Notes under the pieces: model-generated
What the model was told of the DNA's origin: nothing
Databases searched by the model: none
What the model saw: the letters and a program-made list of their open reading frames with translations, nothing else
Source: Arcobacter vandammei
GTDB taxonomy: Bacteria > Campylobacterota > Campylobacteria > Campylobacterales > Arcobacteraceae
DNA: 64,000 bases
Reading direction: 5' to 3'
Assembly: GCF_016106035.1 (NCBI RefSeq)
Contig: NZ_JADKPZ010000010.1
Location: 1-64,000 of the forward strand
Part shown: positions 41,995-50,326 of the stretch, piece after piece
Numbering within the stretch: the stretch's first letter is position 1
Layout: every line of letters begins with the position of its first letter
Made by a program: the position numbers and the translations under genes

Positions 41995-42549
41995 TCAAAT
42001 CTCTTTTATCATATGATGAAACTTTGTTCCTGATACTTCCAAAGTGTCATTTATACAAAAGCCCATTTTTTCATACAAATTTCTAGCTTTCTCTTTTTTG
42101 TAATCTACTAAAAGTGAAGTTTTTTTAAAGCCTTTTTCTTTTGCTAAATCAAAGAAATAGGCAAAAAACTCTTTTGCTATCCCTTGCCCTTGAAAGTTTT
42201 CATCTACACTTATAGTATCAAGATAAAATTCATCAGGAAAACACTCTTTTTCAAATGAATTTAAAAAAATATTTTTTGTTTTTAAGTGTTCTAGCATTGG
42301 TTTATCCAAGATTTCAACATCATTTGAAGAGTAGGCTATTAAGATTCCTACTATTTTTTGCTCTTTTGTATAAGTGTAAATATTGTTGTATGAAAGCCTA
42401 CAAATATCCATTTTTATATATTTTTCCAAAGTCTCTTTTACTTTTTCTGGCTCTTTTTCACCTGTTAGTGTGTTTGCAATATCATCAATTGCATTTACTA
42501 TTAGTTTTGAGATATTTTCTATATTTTGTTTATTCGCTTTTTCTATCAT
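41995..42549 (-). CDS. GNAT-family N-acetyltransferase
   Basis: The 184-residue protein has the GNAT acetyl-CoA site: LDTISVDENFQGQGIAKEFFAYFFDLAKEKGF (about 110-141, with QGQGIA) and the final beta strand ARNLYEKMGFCINDT. The substrate is unknown. Its ATG lies inside the end of the 505-residue PLP-enzyme gene (20-base overlap), so it belongs to the trans-sulfuration operon and may act on a product or intermediate of it, for example an amino acid. Confidence 0.88.
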   Translation of the reverse strand: MIEKANKQNIENISKLIVNAIDDIANTLTGEKEPEKVKETLEKYIKMDICRLSYNNIYTYTKEQKIVGILIAYSSNDVEILDKPMLEHLKTKNIFLNSFEKECFPDEFYLDTISVDENFQGQGIAKEFFAYFFDLAKEKGFKKTSLLVDYKKEKARNLYEKMGFCINDTLEVSGTKFHHMIKEI

Positions 42550-44047
42550 AAATATCTAAAATCCTTAAAAACTCATTTTTTATCTCATCAATATTTTCAA
42601 CTCCAACAGAAATTCTTATAAGATTTTTTGGAAGTTCGATTTTTTTTAGAAACTCTTTCCCCTTTTGGCTTGTTATTAAGTCATAATGTGCCAAATATGT
42701 GTAAGGCATAAGTAGAGTAAATTCAGTTCCAAGGCTGGGACCTTTTGCTAAGTTTAGGCTATTGTAAATTTTTTCAAAATCATTTTCTATATAAATTGAT
42801 ACTATTCCACAAAGGCTATTTTCATCAATCATTAGTTTTTGATAATTCTCGAAATTCTCTTCATCTAAACATGAATAAACCTTTGAAATATATGGTAAAG
42901 TATGTAAAAACTCGATAAGCTCTTTTGTATTTTGAGATATTTTTTTCACTCTTTTTTCATAATTTACAATCTCTTTTGCCATTCTTTGCATATCTTTTAT
43001 ATATGGCTCATCGCTTTGTTTAAAGAGTTCATTTTTGATATGTGAGATTTTAAAATTGCTATTTAAAATTATAGCACCCATTAAAACATCGGCATTTCCA
43101 CAGGCAAATTTTGTCAAACTCTCTACAAAAATATCAGCATAAGGTTTCAAATTTAGATTATAAGGAGTTGCAAAAGTTGAATCAATTACCAAAACAATAT
43201 TGTATCTATCGCAAAGCTCTCGCAGTTTTTCTAAATTTGCAGTTTTTACAAGAGGATTTGTAGGAACTTCTGTGATTATACAAGAGACTCTATTTCCTTG
43301 TTCTTTTAGATAAAGTTCAAGTTCATTTAAATTTGTAACATCATAAAAAACTTTGCTCTCTTCAAAATAGTGATTTACAATATTTGTAGTATCCAAATAT
43401 AGCCATCCAAACTGGATTAAAACAGATTTTCCATTTCTTGCTTGGATGTTTTTTACACCTTTTAAAACACTATAAACTGCATTCATTCCAGATGGGCTTA
43501 AACAGATATTCTCTTCTTTCTCTTTGTAGCCATCTGCTAAAGTTTTTAAGATAATATCTTTTGAAATTTCACTATTTTCAAGCTCTTCATTTTGTTTTTT
43601 ATCTATTAATTTTAAATCATACAAATAATCTTCAGCAAGTCTTGAACTTAAGTTATATCCAACATATTGAATAAATTTTAAAACCTTTTGGTGTTGTCTT
43701 CCTTTTAATACTTTTATCACTCCAAAAGGCTCAAAAAACTCAAATTTATTATGAATAAAATATCTACTACTTACAACTTCTACTGCTTTTTTGCTACTTA
43801 ATAGCACCAATTCATATTCATTTGATACTTCATATTTCTCTTTTAAATAAGTTGCCAATTTTTTCAAATATGGATGTATTACAAATCTAGGATATGCAAC
43901 AGTTATTTTTTCTAAAATCTCTGGTGTTTGCTCTTCATAATCAATTACATCTTGTAAAGTTGGCATTGAAGTTGAAACGGCATGAATATTTTTTTGTGGA
44001 AGAGTCTCTCCACATTCTATTGGTTTAAAATTTGAACTATCTTTCAT
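42530..44047 (-). CDS. Long, fungal STR2-type cystathionine gamma-synthase-like PLP enzyme
   Basis: The 505-residue protein belongs to the Cys/Met-metabolism PLP family, with the PLP lysine in IFVESLTKFACGNADVLMGA. It is about 110 residues longer than bacterial MetB/MetC. The N-terminal part (ECGETLPQKNIHAVSTSMP, then AYPRFVIHPYLKKLATYL, then SSRLAEDYLYDL) resembles the N-terminal domain of yeast Str2p, a cystathionine gamma-synthase, as I remember its sequence. The reaction would join an activated homoserine with cysteine. It overlaps both neighbours (ATGA with the upstream enzyme, 20 bases with the acetyltransferase). Confidence 0.78.
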   Translation of the reverse strand: MKDSSNFKPIECGETLPQKNIHAVSTSMPTLQDVIDYEEQTPEILEKITVAYPRFVIHPYLKKLATYLKEKYEVSNEYELVLLSSKKAVEVVSSRYFIHNKFEFFEPFGVIKVLKGRQHQKVLKFIQYVGYNLSSRLAEDYLYDLKLIDKKQNEELENSEISKDIILKTLADGYKEKEENICLSPSGMNAVYSVLKGVKNIQARNGKSVLIQFGWLYLDTTNIVNHYFEESKVFYDVTNLNELELYLKEQGNRVSCIITEVPTNPLVKTANLEKLRELCDRYNIVLVIDSTFATPYNLNLKPYADIFVESLTKFACGNADVLMGAIILNSNFKISHIKNELFKQSDEPYIKDMQRMAKEIVNYEKRVKKISQNTKELIEFLHTLPYISKVYSCLDEENFENYQKLMIDENSLCGIVSIYIENDFEKIYNSLNLAKGPSLGTEFTLLMPYTYLAHYDLITSQKGKEFLKKIELPKNLIRISVGVENIDEIKNEFLRILDIYDRKSE

Positions 44048-45195
44048 TTTAGTGCTTGTAAAATATCCGCTTTTAAATCTTCAATATCTTCAAAACCAAT
44101 AGCAAAACGAACTGTACTATCACTTATTCCAATAGCTTTTAACTCCTCTTTTGAGAAACTTGCATGAGAGATTTTGCTAGGAATTTCAACTCTACTATCA
44201 GGACTGCCAAAAGAGCATTTTTCTCCAAATATTTTGCTATTTGCAATAAATTTTTCTGCTAATTCAACACTTTTAAAATCTGCACAAAATAATCCAGGGA
44301 TTATACTCATCTGTTTTTTTGCTAAATTTTTGTCTGGATGAGATTTTAAAGCTGGATGAGTAACTTTTTCTATAAATTCTTGTTTTTCTAGGAATTTTGC
44401 AAGTTTTATAGAGTTTTTACTACTTGCTTTCGCTCTTATTTTAAGGCTTGGAATTCCCAAAGATATAAGATGCACATCTAGTGGATTTTGATTATGTCCA
44501 TTTGCATTTGAGTAGTAGTGAAGTTTTTGCACATTCTCTTTTGTTTTTGCAACAATTGCTCCTGCAATTACTCCACCGTGTCCACTTATATATTTTGTAG
44601 TTGAAAATAAGCTAAAATCAGCTCCAAAATCAAGTGGTTTTTGGCTAATAAATGTGGCTAGTGAGTTATCAACTGCAAAAAGTGAGTTATATTTTTTACA
44701 AAGTTTTGAAACTCTTTCTAAATCAATTATTTTTAATCCTGGATTTGTCGGACTTTCACAAAGAGCCAAATCTACACTAGAAGTTTTTAAGATATGTTCA
44801 AGCATTGAAAAATCGTGGAAATCTGCTTTTATTACTTCAATATTGTATTTTTCTTTATAGATTTTTAGTAATCTATTTGTTCCTCCATAACAATCAGCTT
44901 CAACTAATATTGTAGAGTTTGCTTTTAAAACTGTTTCAAAAAGCAAGGCAACACTTGCAATTCCAGTATGTGTACAAACTGCTCCAGAGCCATTTTCAGC
45001 ATAGGCAAAGAAATTTTCTAAAGCTTCTCTTGTAGGATTATCACTTCTTGTATAGTCGTAAATTTTTTCACCTTTTTGTTTCTTTAAATCAAAAGTTGCA
45101 GTGTTGTATATTGGAAAATGTGAAGAACCTGTAGTATCTTCAAAAGGTGCAAATTTTGTAAGGTGGCAAAGTGTTGTTTCTAATTTTTCTTTCAT
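44044..45195 (-). CDS. Trans-sulfuration family PLP enzyme (MetB/MetC type)
   Basis: The protein has about 383 residues of the Cys/Met-metabolism PLP family. It has the YDYTRSDNPTREALE substrate-site segment (about 47-61), AVDNSLATF, and the PLP lysine in DFSLFSTTKYISGHGGVIAGA (about 195-215). Whether it is a cystathionine gamma-synthase, beta-lyase or gamma-lyase cannot be decided by eye. Start ATG at 45195 behind GGAAAAA; a longer frame to 45228 has no site. It is the first gene of a three-gene unit with the STR2-type enzyme and the acetyltransferase. Confidence 0.85.
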   Translation of the reverse strand: MKEKLETTLCHLTKFAPFEDTTGSSHFPIYNTATFDLKKQKGEKIYDYTRSDNPTREALENFFAYAENGSGAVCTHTGIASVALLFETVLKANSTILVEADCYGGTNRLLKIYKEKYNIEVIKADFHDFSMLEHILKTSSVDLALCESPTNPGLKIIDLERVSKLCKKYNSLFAVDNSLATFISQKPLDFGADFSLFSTTKYISGHGGVIAGAIVAKTKENVQKLHYYSNANGHNQNPLDVHLISLGIPSLKIRAKASSKNSIKLAKFLEKQEFIEKVTHPALKSHPDKNLAKKQMSIIPGLFCADFKSVELAEKFIANSKIFGEKCSFGSPDSRVEIPSKISHASFSKEELKAIGISDSTVRFAIGFEDIEDLKADILQALK

Positions 45196-45314
45196 ATTTT
45201 TTCCAGATTTTTCTATAATTTTTGGCAAATTGTACCTAAAAATTGTTAATCTAATTTGATAGTAAATTTTGGTATAAATCTACTTTAGTTTAGTCAAATT
45301 AAGGAATATAAGTA

Positions 45315-46022
45315 TTGTTTAGAGTTTTATTATTAGTTTTTCTTATTTTTTCTTTCTCTTTTTCAAAAGAGAGCAAAGAGTCGTTAATCAAAATTGATGA
45401 ATTTATAGAGAAATTCTCAAAAATAAATGTTTTTGATGAAGATAAATTTGTAGAAGATTTTTCACAAATAGGAACAAAAATAATAGATAAATATACTCCA
45501 AAACTATCAACTTTTAAAAAAGTTGATAATATTTTGAGTGAAACAGGCTCTTATGATAAGATAATAATCGATGTTGATTCATCAAAAAATATTTTAAGCG
45601 TAAATGCAAAAGTTGATAAAAAATCTAAACTTTTAAAAACCTACAAAGTTTCAACAGCCAGAAAAGATATAAAAAAGCCTTTAGGAACTGGAAATATTAC
45701 ACAAATTACACTAAATCCTGTTTGGTATCCAACACAAGATACAATAGAGAGTTTTAGAAAAAAAGGTATAGTTTTGCCAAAAGTTGTAAAAGGTGGAGAT
45801 AAGTTAAACTATATGGGAAGTGCAAAAATAAATCTAACTCATAGAGTTGATGGAAAGGATACTTTTAGAATTCACGGAACTTTAAGTGAAAAAACTATTG
45901 GTTCTTATGAATCAAGCGGTTGTATTAGGATGAAAAATAGCGAAGTTGTGGAGCTAGTAGGACTTTTAAAAGAGTTTATTGAGTTTAAAAGTATAAATGA
46001 TATACAAGTTGTATTAAGATAA
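45315..46022 (+). CDS. Periplasmic L,D-transpeptidase (YkuD domain)
   Basis: The 235-residue protein has a signal peptide (LLLVFLIFSFSFS) and a YkuD catalytic domain, with RIHGTLSEKTIGSYESSGCIRM (about 185-206) holding the catalytic His and Cys in HG...SSGCIRM. It would crosslink peptidoglycan stems or attach other groups to them. The start is TTG at 45315, eight bases after AAGGAA. It is followed by a small unknown gene after 10 bases. Confidence 0.88.
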   Translation: MFRVLLLVFLIFSFSFSKESKESLIKIDEFIEKFSKINVFDEDKFVEDFSQIGTKIIDKYTPKLSTFKKVDNILSETGSYDKIIIDVDSSKNILSVNAKVDKKSKLLKTYKVSTARKDIKKPLGTGNITQITLNPVWYPTQDTIESFRKKGIVLPKVVKGGDKLNYMGSAKINLTHRVDGKDTFRIHGTLSEKTIGSYESSGCIRMKNSEVVELVGLLKEFIEFKSINDIQVVLR

Positions 46023-46032
46023 TGGAGAAAAA

Positions 46033-46398
46033 ATGAATAAAATAGAGATAAATGTAGATGATATTGGCGGAAATTTCAAGCTTTTTTGCCCTTTTACAAA
46101 TGAAAAATTAGATCACGATAGTGGCTCTTTGGAGATTTTAGAAGGAGCAGGAGAGTATATATTTTCTATGTGTGATGATTGTATGTTTTTTGATGTTGGA
46201 AACAATAGTGAAATTGAGAAATATTGGAAAAATAGCCCTTTAGAAGCTATTACAAAATTTGTAGAAAATCATAAAGATAAAAATATTTTGGTAATTGAAG
46301 CAAACTATAAAGATGAAAAATACTATTTTGGTTTCTTAAATGAAAAAAATATAGAACTAAATTCTAGTGAAATTACAAAAAGATTTATAAAGTCATAA
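46033..46398 (+). CDS. Small protein of unknown function with conserved cysteines
   Basis: The 121-residue cytoplasmic protein has no family I recognise. Visible features are three cysteines in LFCPFTNEKL and SMCDDCMFF that could bind metal, an acidic composition and an amphipathic middle. It follows the L,D-transpeptidase by 10 bases and precedes era by 59, so it may belong to either. Confidence 0.7.
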   Translation: MNKIEINVDDIGGNFKLFCPFTNEKLDHDSGSLEILEGAGEYIFSMCDDCMFFDVGNNSEIEKYWKNSPLEAITKFVENHKDKNILVIEANYKDEKYYFGFLNEKNIELNSSEITKRFIKS

Positions 46399-46457
46399 AA
46401 AATAGTAATAGTAAAATTATGGTAATATAAATTATAAAATTAAAAAAAGGCAAAAAT

Positions 46458-47345
46458 ATGACAAAATGCGGATATGTTTCAGTTGTTGGTCGTCCAAATG
46501 CAGGTAAAAGTTCACTTTTAAACTGGCTTGTTGGTGAGAAAATAGCAATGGTTTCACACAAAGCAAATGCAACAAGAAAAAGGTCAAATATTATAGTTAT
46601 GCACGAAGATGACCAAGTTATTTTTGTGGATACTCCAGGAATTCATGAAACAGAAAAGCTTCTAAACCAATTTATGCTAGAAGAGGCTTTAAGAGCTATG
46701 GGAGATTGTGATTTAATACTTTTTTTAGCTCCAGTTACAGATAGTTTAAAATATTATGAAGATTTTTTAGAGAAAAATAAGAAAAATACAAAACATATTT
46801 TACTTCTTACAAAAATAGATTTTGTAAACAATGATGAGCTAATGGCAAAGTTACAAGAGTATGAAAAATATAGTCAAAATTACGAAGCTATTATTCCAAT
46901 TTCTATAAAAAGAGCTACAAAAAAAGCTGATATTTTAGATGAGGTTGTAAAATATTTGCCAGAACATCCATATTTGTTTGATCCAGAAATTATGACTACA
47001 GAGCATTTAAGAGATATTTACAAAGAGTTTATACGAGAGTCAATTTTTGAAAATATTAGTGATGAAATTCCTTACGAAACAGATGTAATTGTAAATAAAG
47101 TTGAAGAAAAGCCAAATGTTGATGTGATAAAAGCCACAATAATTGTACAAAAAGATACTCAAAAAGGTATGATAATAGGGCAAAATGCAACAGCAATCAA
47201 AAGAATTGGAAAAGCTGCAAGAATAAAAATAGAGAAACTAAGTGGTAAAAAGTGCTATTTGGAACTTTTTGTAAGCATTAAAAAGAATTGGACAAAAAAC
47301 AAAGATGCCCTAAAATCAATGGGTTATGATATGGAAATCCAATAA
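46458..47345 (+). CDS. era: GTPase Era
   Basis: Era binds the 3' end of 16S rRNA and is needed for 30S maturation. The 295-residue protein has the G1 motif GRPNAGKSSL (about 11-20), the TRKRSNIIVM switch I, DTPGIHE, LTKID and the C-terminal KH domain with MIIGQNATAIKRIGKAARIKIEKLSGKKCYLELFVSIKKNW. Length and order are standard. Confidence 0.98.
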   Translation: MTKCGYVSVVGRPNAGKSSLLNWLVGEKIAMVSHKANATRKRSNIIVMHEDDQVIFVDTPGIHETEKLLNQFMLEEALRAMGDCDLILFLAPVTDSLKYYEDFLEKNKKNTKHILLLTKIDFVNNDELMAKLQEYEKYSQNYEAIIPISIKRATKKADILDEVVKYLPEHPYLFDPEIMTTEHLRDIYKEFIRESIFENISDEIPYETDVIVNKVEEKPNVDVIKATIIVQKDTQKGMIIGQNATAIKRIGKAARIKIEKLSGKKCYLELFVSIKKNWTKNKDALKSMGYDMEIQ

Positions 47346-47383
47346 TATAATTTTATATATTATTTTAAGCTAATATTTTATAA

Positions 47384-47415
47384 ACTCATTTTTAAATAAT
47401 TTTTTAAAAATGAGT
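47384..47415. repeat. 13-bp hairpin directly before the competence gene cluster
   Basis: ACTCATTTTTAAA (47384-47396), a six-base loop and TTTAAAAATGAGT (47403-47415) form a perfect 13-bp stem. It ends five bases before the ATG at 47421 and includes the only purine-rich stretch (ATGAG) that could act as a ribosome site there. It may be the era terminator lacking a T-run, or a translational control element. Confidence 0.5.
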
Positions 47416-47420
47416 CTAAA

Positions 47421-48284
47421 ATGGGTAAATTTTATAGTTTAGAAAATATCGAAATTATCGACATTGAAGCTAGTGAAGAGATAGAAAAGAAAAACTTAAA
47501 AAGTTTTATTTCTACCTTTTTTGAACTCAAAAATATAAATCTTTCCTCAAACTCAAAAATTGTTTTAAACTATATAAAAGAGCTAAAAATCTATCAAATT
47601 CTTTTAATAAAAGAGAAATTTAATAATTTAGAAATAGAGTTATTTTATAAATTATTAGAAAATAATGAAAAAGAGTTTATCTCTTTTATTTATGAAAAAT
47701 ATTTCTTAATTTTTAAAAATAACAAAATCTACTATATTCAAAATATTGATGAAAATATAGACAATCGTGAGCTTTTAAGCTATCTAAACAAAAATTTTAA
47801 AATTACTTTTGATACTTTTATAACAATTAACAAAGATGAACTTTATAAAAATGAGATTGTAAAAAAGACTAATATTAAATTTTTTGACATAAAAAAGGAT
47901 TATTCATTTTACTTTTTTCTTTTATATATGTTTTGTTTAGCTTTTTTTTGTTTACTTTTTTTTATGCAAGAAAATTATAAAAGCCAAGAAAGTTATGAAA
48001 AAGAAAATAATCTTGATATTAAAATTTTAGAAAATGCATATAAATTTGATAGTTTTGAACAATGGCTAAAAAAAATATTTTATAAACTAGAGCAAGAAAA
48101 TCTTAAAGTAGAAAAATTTTCTTTTATTGAAGATATATTAAATCTTGAAATATCTTCTTCAAATAAAGATGATATTTATAAATTTTTGGAAGATAAGGAT
48201 TTTGTTTTTTTATCTTCAAAGATTGATTTTATTGAGAATAAAAATATTTATAAGGCAAAAATAGATGTTCAAATATATAAATGA
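47421..48284 (+). CDS. Unknown membrane protein of the type II secretion/transformation cluster (PilM/PilN-like position)
   Basis: This 287-residue protein has a soluble N-terminal part (1-160), one membrane span (about 162-182), and a short periplasmic tail (183-287). The order cytoplasmic domain, single span, small periplasmic domain fits GspL or a PilM-PilN fusion, and the gene order (before PilO/P-like, GspE and GspF) supports this. In Campylobacter the corresponding place is taken by ctsP/ctsX-like genes. No ATPase signature is visible. The gene overlaps the next by 20 bases. Confidence 0.55.
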   Translation: MGKFYSLENIEIIDIEASEEIEKKNLKSFISTFFELKNINLSSNSKIVLNYIKELKIYQILLIKEKFNNLEIELFYKLLENNEKEFISFIYEKYFLIFKNNKIYYIQNIDENIDNRELLSYLNKNFKITFDTFITINKDELYKNEIVKKTNIKFFDIKKDYSFYFFLLYMFCLAFFCLLFFMQENYKSQESYEKENNLDIKILENAYKFDSFEQWLKKIFYKLEQENLKVEKFSFIEDILNLEISSSNKDDIYKFLEDKDFVFLSSKIDFIENKNIYKAKIDVQIYK

Positions 48285-48996
48285 TAAGTTTGTAAATAGC
48301 TCAAAAAAGACAAAAATAGAGCTTTATCTTTTGCCAATTTTACTATTTTTGAGTGTTTATATATTTTTAGAAAATAGTAAAAATAGTGAAGATTCTATAA
48401 AGGCAAAATTTGAATCTAATATACTTGAAAATAAAAAAATGTCAGAAAATATCCTTGAAATATCTTTAAAATTGGAAATTATTGCAAAAGAGAATGAGAT
48501 ATTTATAAGAAAGAGTGAAAAAAAAGATGAAGAGATTTTTCTTGAATTTAGTGGAAGCTTGAATAATATTTTCCTATTTTTAGAAAATATTGAGAAGTTA
48601 AATAATTTTAGCAGAATTAAAAAGATGATTTTTAAAAAAGAAGAGGATAAAAATATTGTCTATTTAAATATAGATTTTAGAAATTTTTATATAAAAAAGT
48701 TTGAAGATAATGAAAAAATAATATTAAAAGAAGATATAAAAGAGATAGGAGAAATAGATAATAATGAATATAAGGAAGATGAAAAAGAGATTATTGAGTA
48801 TGAAATTATAAATTTTGAGATAAATGCAATAGTTTCAGATTTTGCCTTTATAAATGGAGTTTGGCTTAAAAAAAATGATGAGATAAATGGTTTTAAACTA
48901 ATAAAAATTTTTAAAGATTATGTTATTTTGAAAAACGAAAATGAAGAGATAAAATTGGAGCTATCGTATGCAAAATATCCTAAAAAGTTTGATTAA
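48265..48996 (+). CDS. PilO/PilP-like (GspM/GspC-like) membrane protein
   Basis: The 243-residue protein has one membrane span (about 19-35), a helical region followed by a ferredoxin-like part (60-160, as in PilO), an acidic linker, and a C-terminal domain (about 183-243, with FAFINGVWLKKNDEINGFKLIKIFKDYVILKNENE split by a glycine). The pattern of a short strand, INGVWLKKNDEINGFK, VIL and EEIKL is that of the PilP/GspC homology-region domain. PilO and PilP roles may be fused in one protein. It overlaps both neighbours. Confidence 0.6.
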   Translation: MFKYINDKFVNSSKKTKIELYLLPILLFLSVYIFLENSKNSEDSIKAKFESNILENKKMSENILEISLKLEIIAKENEIFIRKSEKKDEEIFLEFSGSLNNIFLFLENIEKLNNFSRIKKMIFKKEEDKNIVYLNIDFRNFYIKKFEDNEKIILKEDIKEIGEIDNNEYKEDEKEIIEYEIINFEINAIVSDFAFINGVWLKKNDEINGFKLIKIFKDYVILKNENEEIKLELSYAKYPKKFD

Positions 48997-50326
48997 TTAT
49001 TCACTGTTTGAGAAGTATGAAAAAGATTATTTTATAAAAAATAAAATAATTCCTATTTTTGAAGACAATATAATTCTAAAAGTTGCTGTTTGTAAAAACT
49101 CAAATTTGGAAAATATAAAAAATAATTTTACAAAAATTTTAAGTTTTATTGAAGTTGATGAGATGGATATTCTATTTTTACTTTCAAATTTGGATTTTAA
49201 AATAGAGCTTTTTTCTATCTTACAAAAGTTAAATAGTAGTAGTTCAGATAGCTATATAAAGGAGTTCTTAGAAAAAATCTTATTTTTTGCAATAGAAAAA
49301 AGAGCTAGTGATATTCATATTGAAAAGTTTGAAAATAGGGCATTGTTTAAATTTAGAGTTGATGGAAAATTAAAGATATTTTTTGTTTTGGATTTTCTGT
49401 TTTTTACACAAATTTCATCATATTTGAAACTTCTTTCAAATTTGGATATTACTCAAGTAAGGCTTCCTATGGATGGAAGATTTTCGCTAACTTTAATGGA
49501 TAAAAAATATGATTTTAGATTCTCTTCAATGCCAACAATTGAAGCTGAATCCTTGGTTTTAAGGGTTTTGGATACAAAAAATATAGATAAAAATCTACAA
49601 ACTTTAGGTTTAAGCAAAAATATCTATGAGTTTTTATTAGAAAATTTGCAATTGAGTTCAGGATTAGTGCTAATTAGTGGACCAACAGGAAGCGGAAAAA
49701 CTACCACTTTGTATTCAATTTTAAAAGAGTTAAATAGTGAAGATAAGAAGATAATAACTATTGAAGATCCAGTTGAGTATAAAATATCTTCAATAAACCA
49801 AATTCCAGTAAACAGCAAAGTTGGACTTAGTTTTGAACTTGCATTAAAAAATATTTTAAGACAAGATCCAGATATTATTTTTATTGGTGAAATTAGAGAT
49901 AAATTTTCACTAGATATTGCTCTTCAAGCTTCATTAACTGGGCATTTAGTACTTGCAAGTATTCATGCTTCAAGCTCTTTGGAGACGATTACTAGATTGC
50001 TGGATTTAAAAGCCGATCCTTTTTTAATAGCAACAAGTTTAAAACTAGTAATGGCTCAAAGATTGGTTTTAAATTATTGTACAAAGTGTGATTTTAAAGG
50101 TTGTGAACTTTGTAATTTTACAAAATTTTATGAAAGAAGTTCAATTGCAGAAATTTTAAAAGTAGATGATGAAATATCTAGTTTGATAGCTCAAAAATCT
50201 ACTAAACAAGAGTTTGAAAAGTATCTAAAAAGCATAAATTTTAAAACCTTAAAAGATAATGGATTAGAAAAGGTAGAAGAAAAAATAACTTCTATTGAAG
50301 AGGTTTTAAAAGTTGTAAATATATGA
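48968..50326 (+). CDS. ctsE: Type II secretion / type IV pilus assembly ATPase (GspE/PilB family)
   Basis: The 452-residue protein has Walker A ISGPTGSGKTT (236-246), an Asp box IITIEDPVEY, Walker B DIIFIGEIRD, a His box LVLASIHASSS and the four-cysteine zinc site CTKCDFKGCELC. It powers pseudopilus assembly in the inner membrane. Next to GspF and unknown inner-membrane partners it matches the Campylobacter transformation system, where the homologue is CtsE; I use that name on the basis of context and family. The N-terminal domain is short. Confidence 0.9.
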   Translation: MQNILKSLINYSLFEKYEKDYFIKNKIIPIFEDNIILKVAVCKNSNLENIKNNFTKILSFIEVDEMDILFLLSNLDFKIELFSILQKLNSSSSDSYIKEFLEKILFFAIEKRASDIHIEKFENRALFKFRVDGKLKIFFVLDFLFFTQISSYLKLLSNLDITQVRLPMDGRFSLTLMDKKYDFRFSSMPTIEAESLVLRVLDTKNIDKNLQTLGLSKNIYEFLLENLQLSSGLVLISGPTGSGKTTTLYSILKELNSEDKKIITIEDPVEYKISSINQIPVNSKVGLSFELALKNILRQDPDIIFIGEIRDKFSLDIALQASLTGHLVLASIHASSSLETITRLLDLKADPFLIATSLKLVMAQRLVLNYCTKCDFKGCELCNFTKFYERSSIAEILKVDDEISSLIAQKSTKQEFEKYLKSINFKTLKDNGLEKVEEKITSIEEVLKVVNI

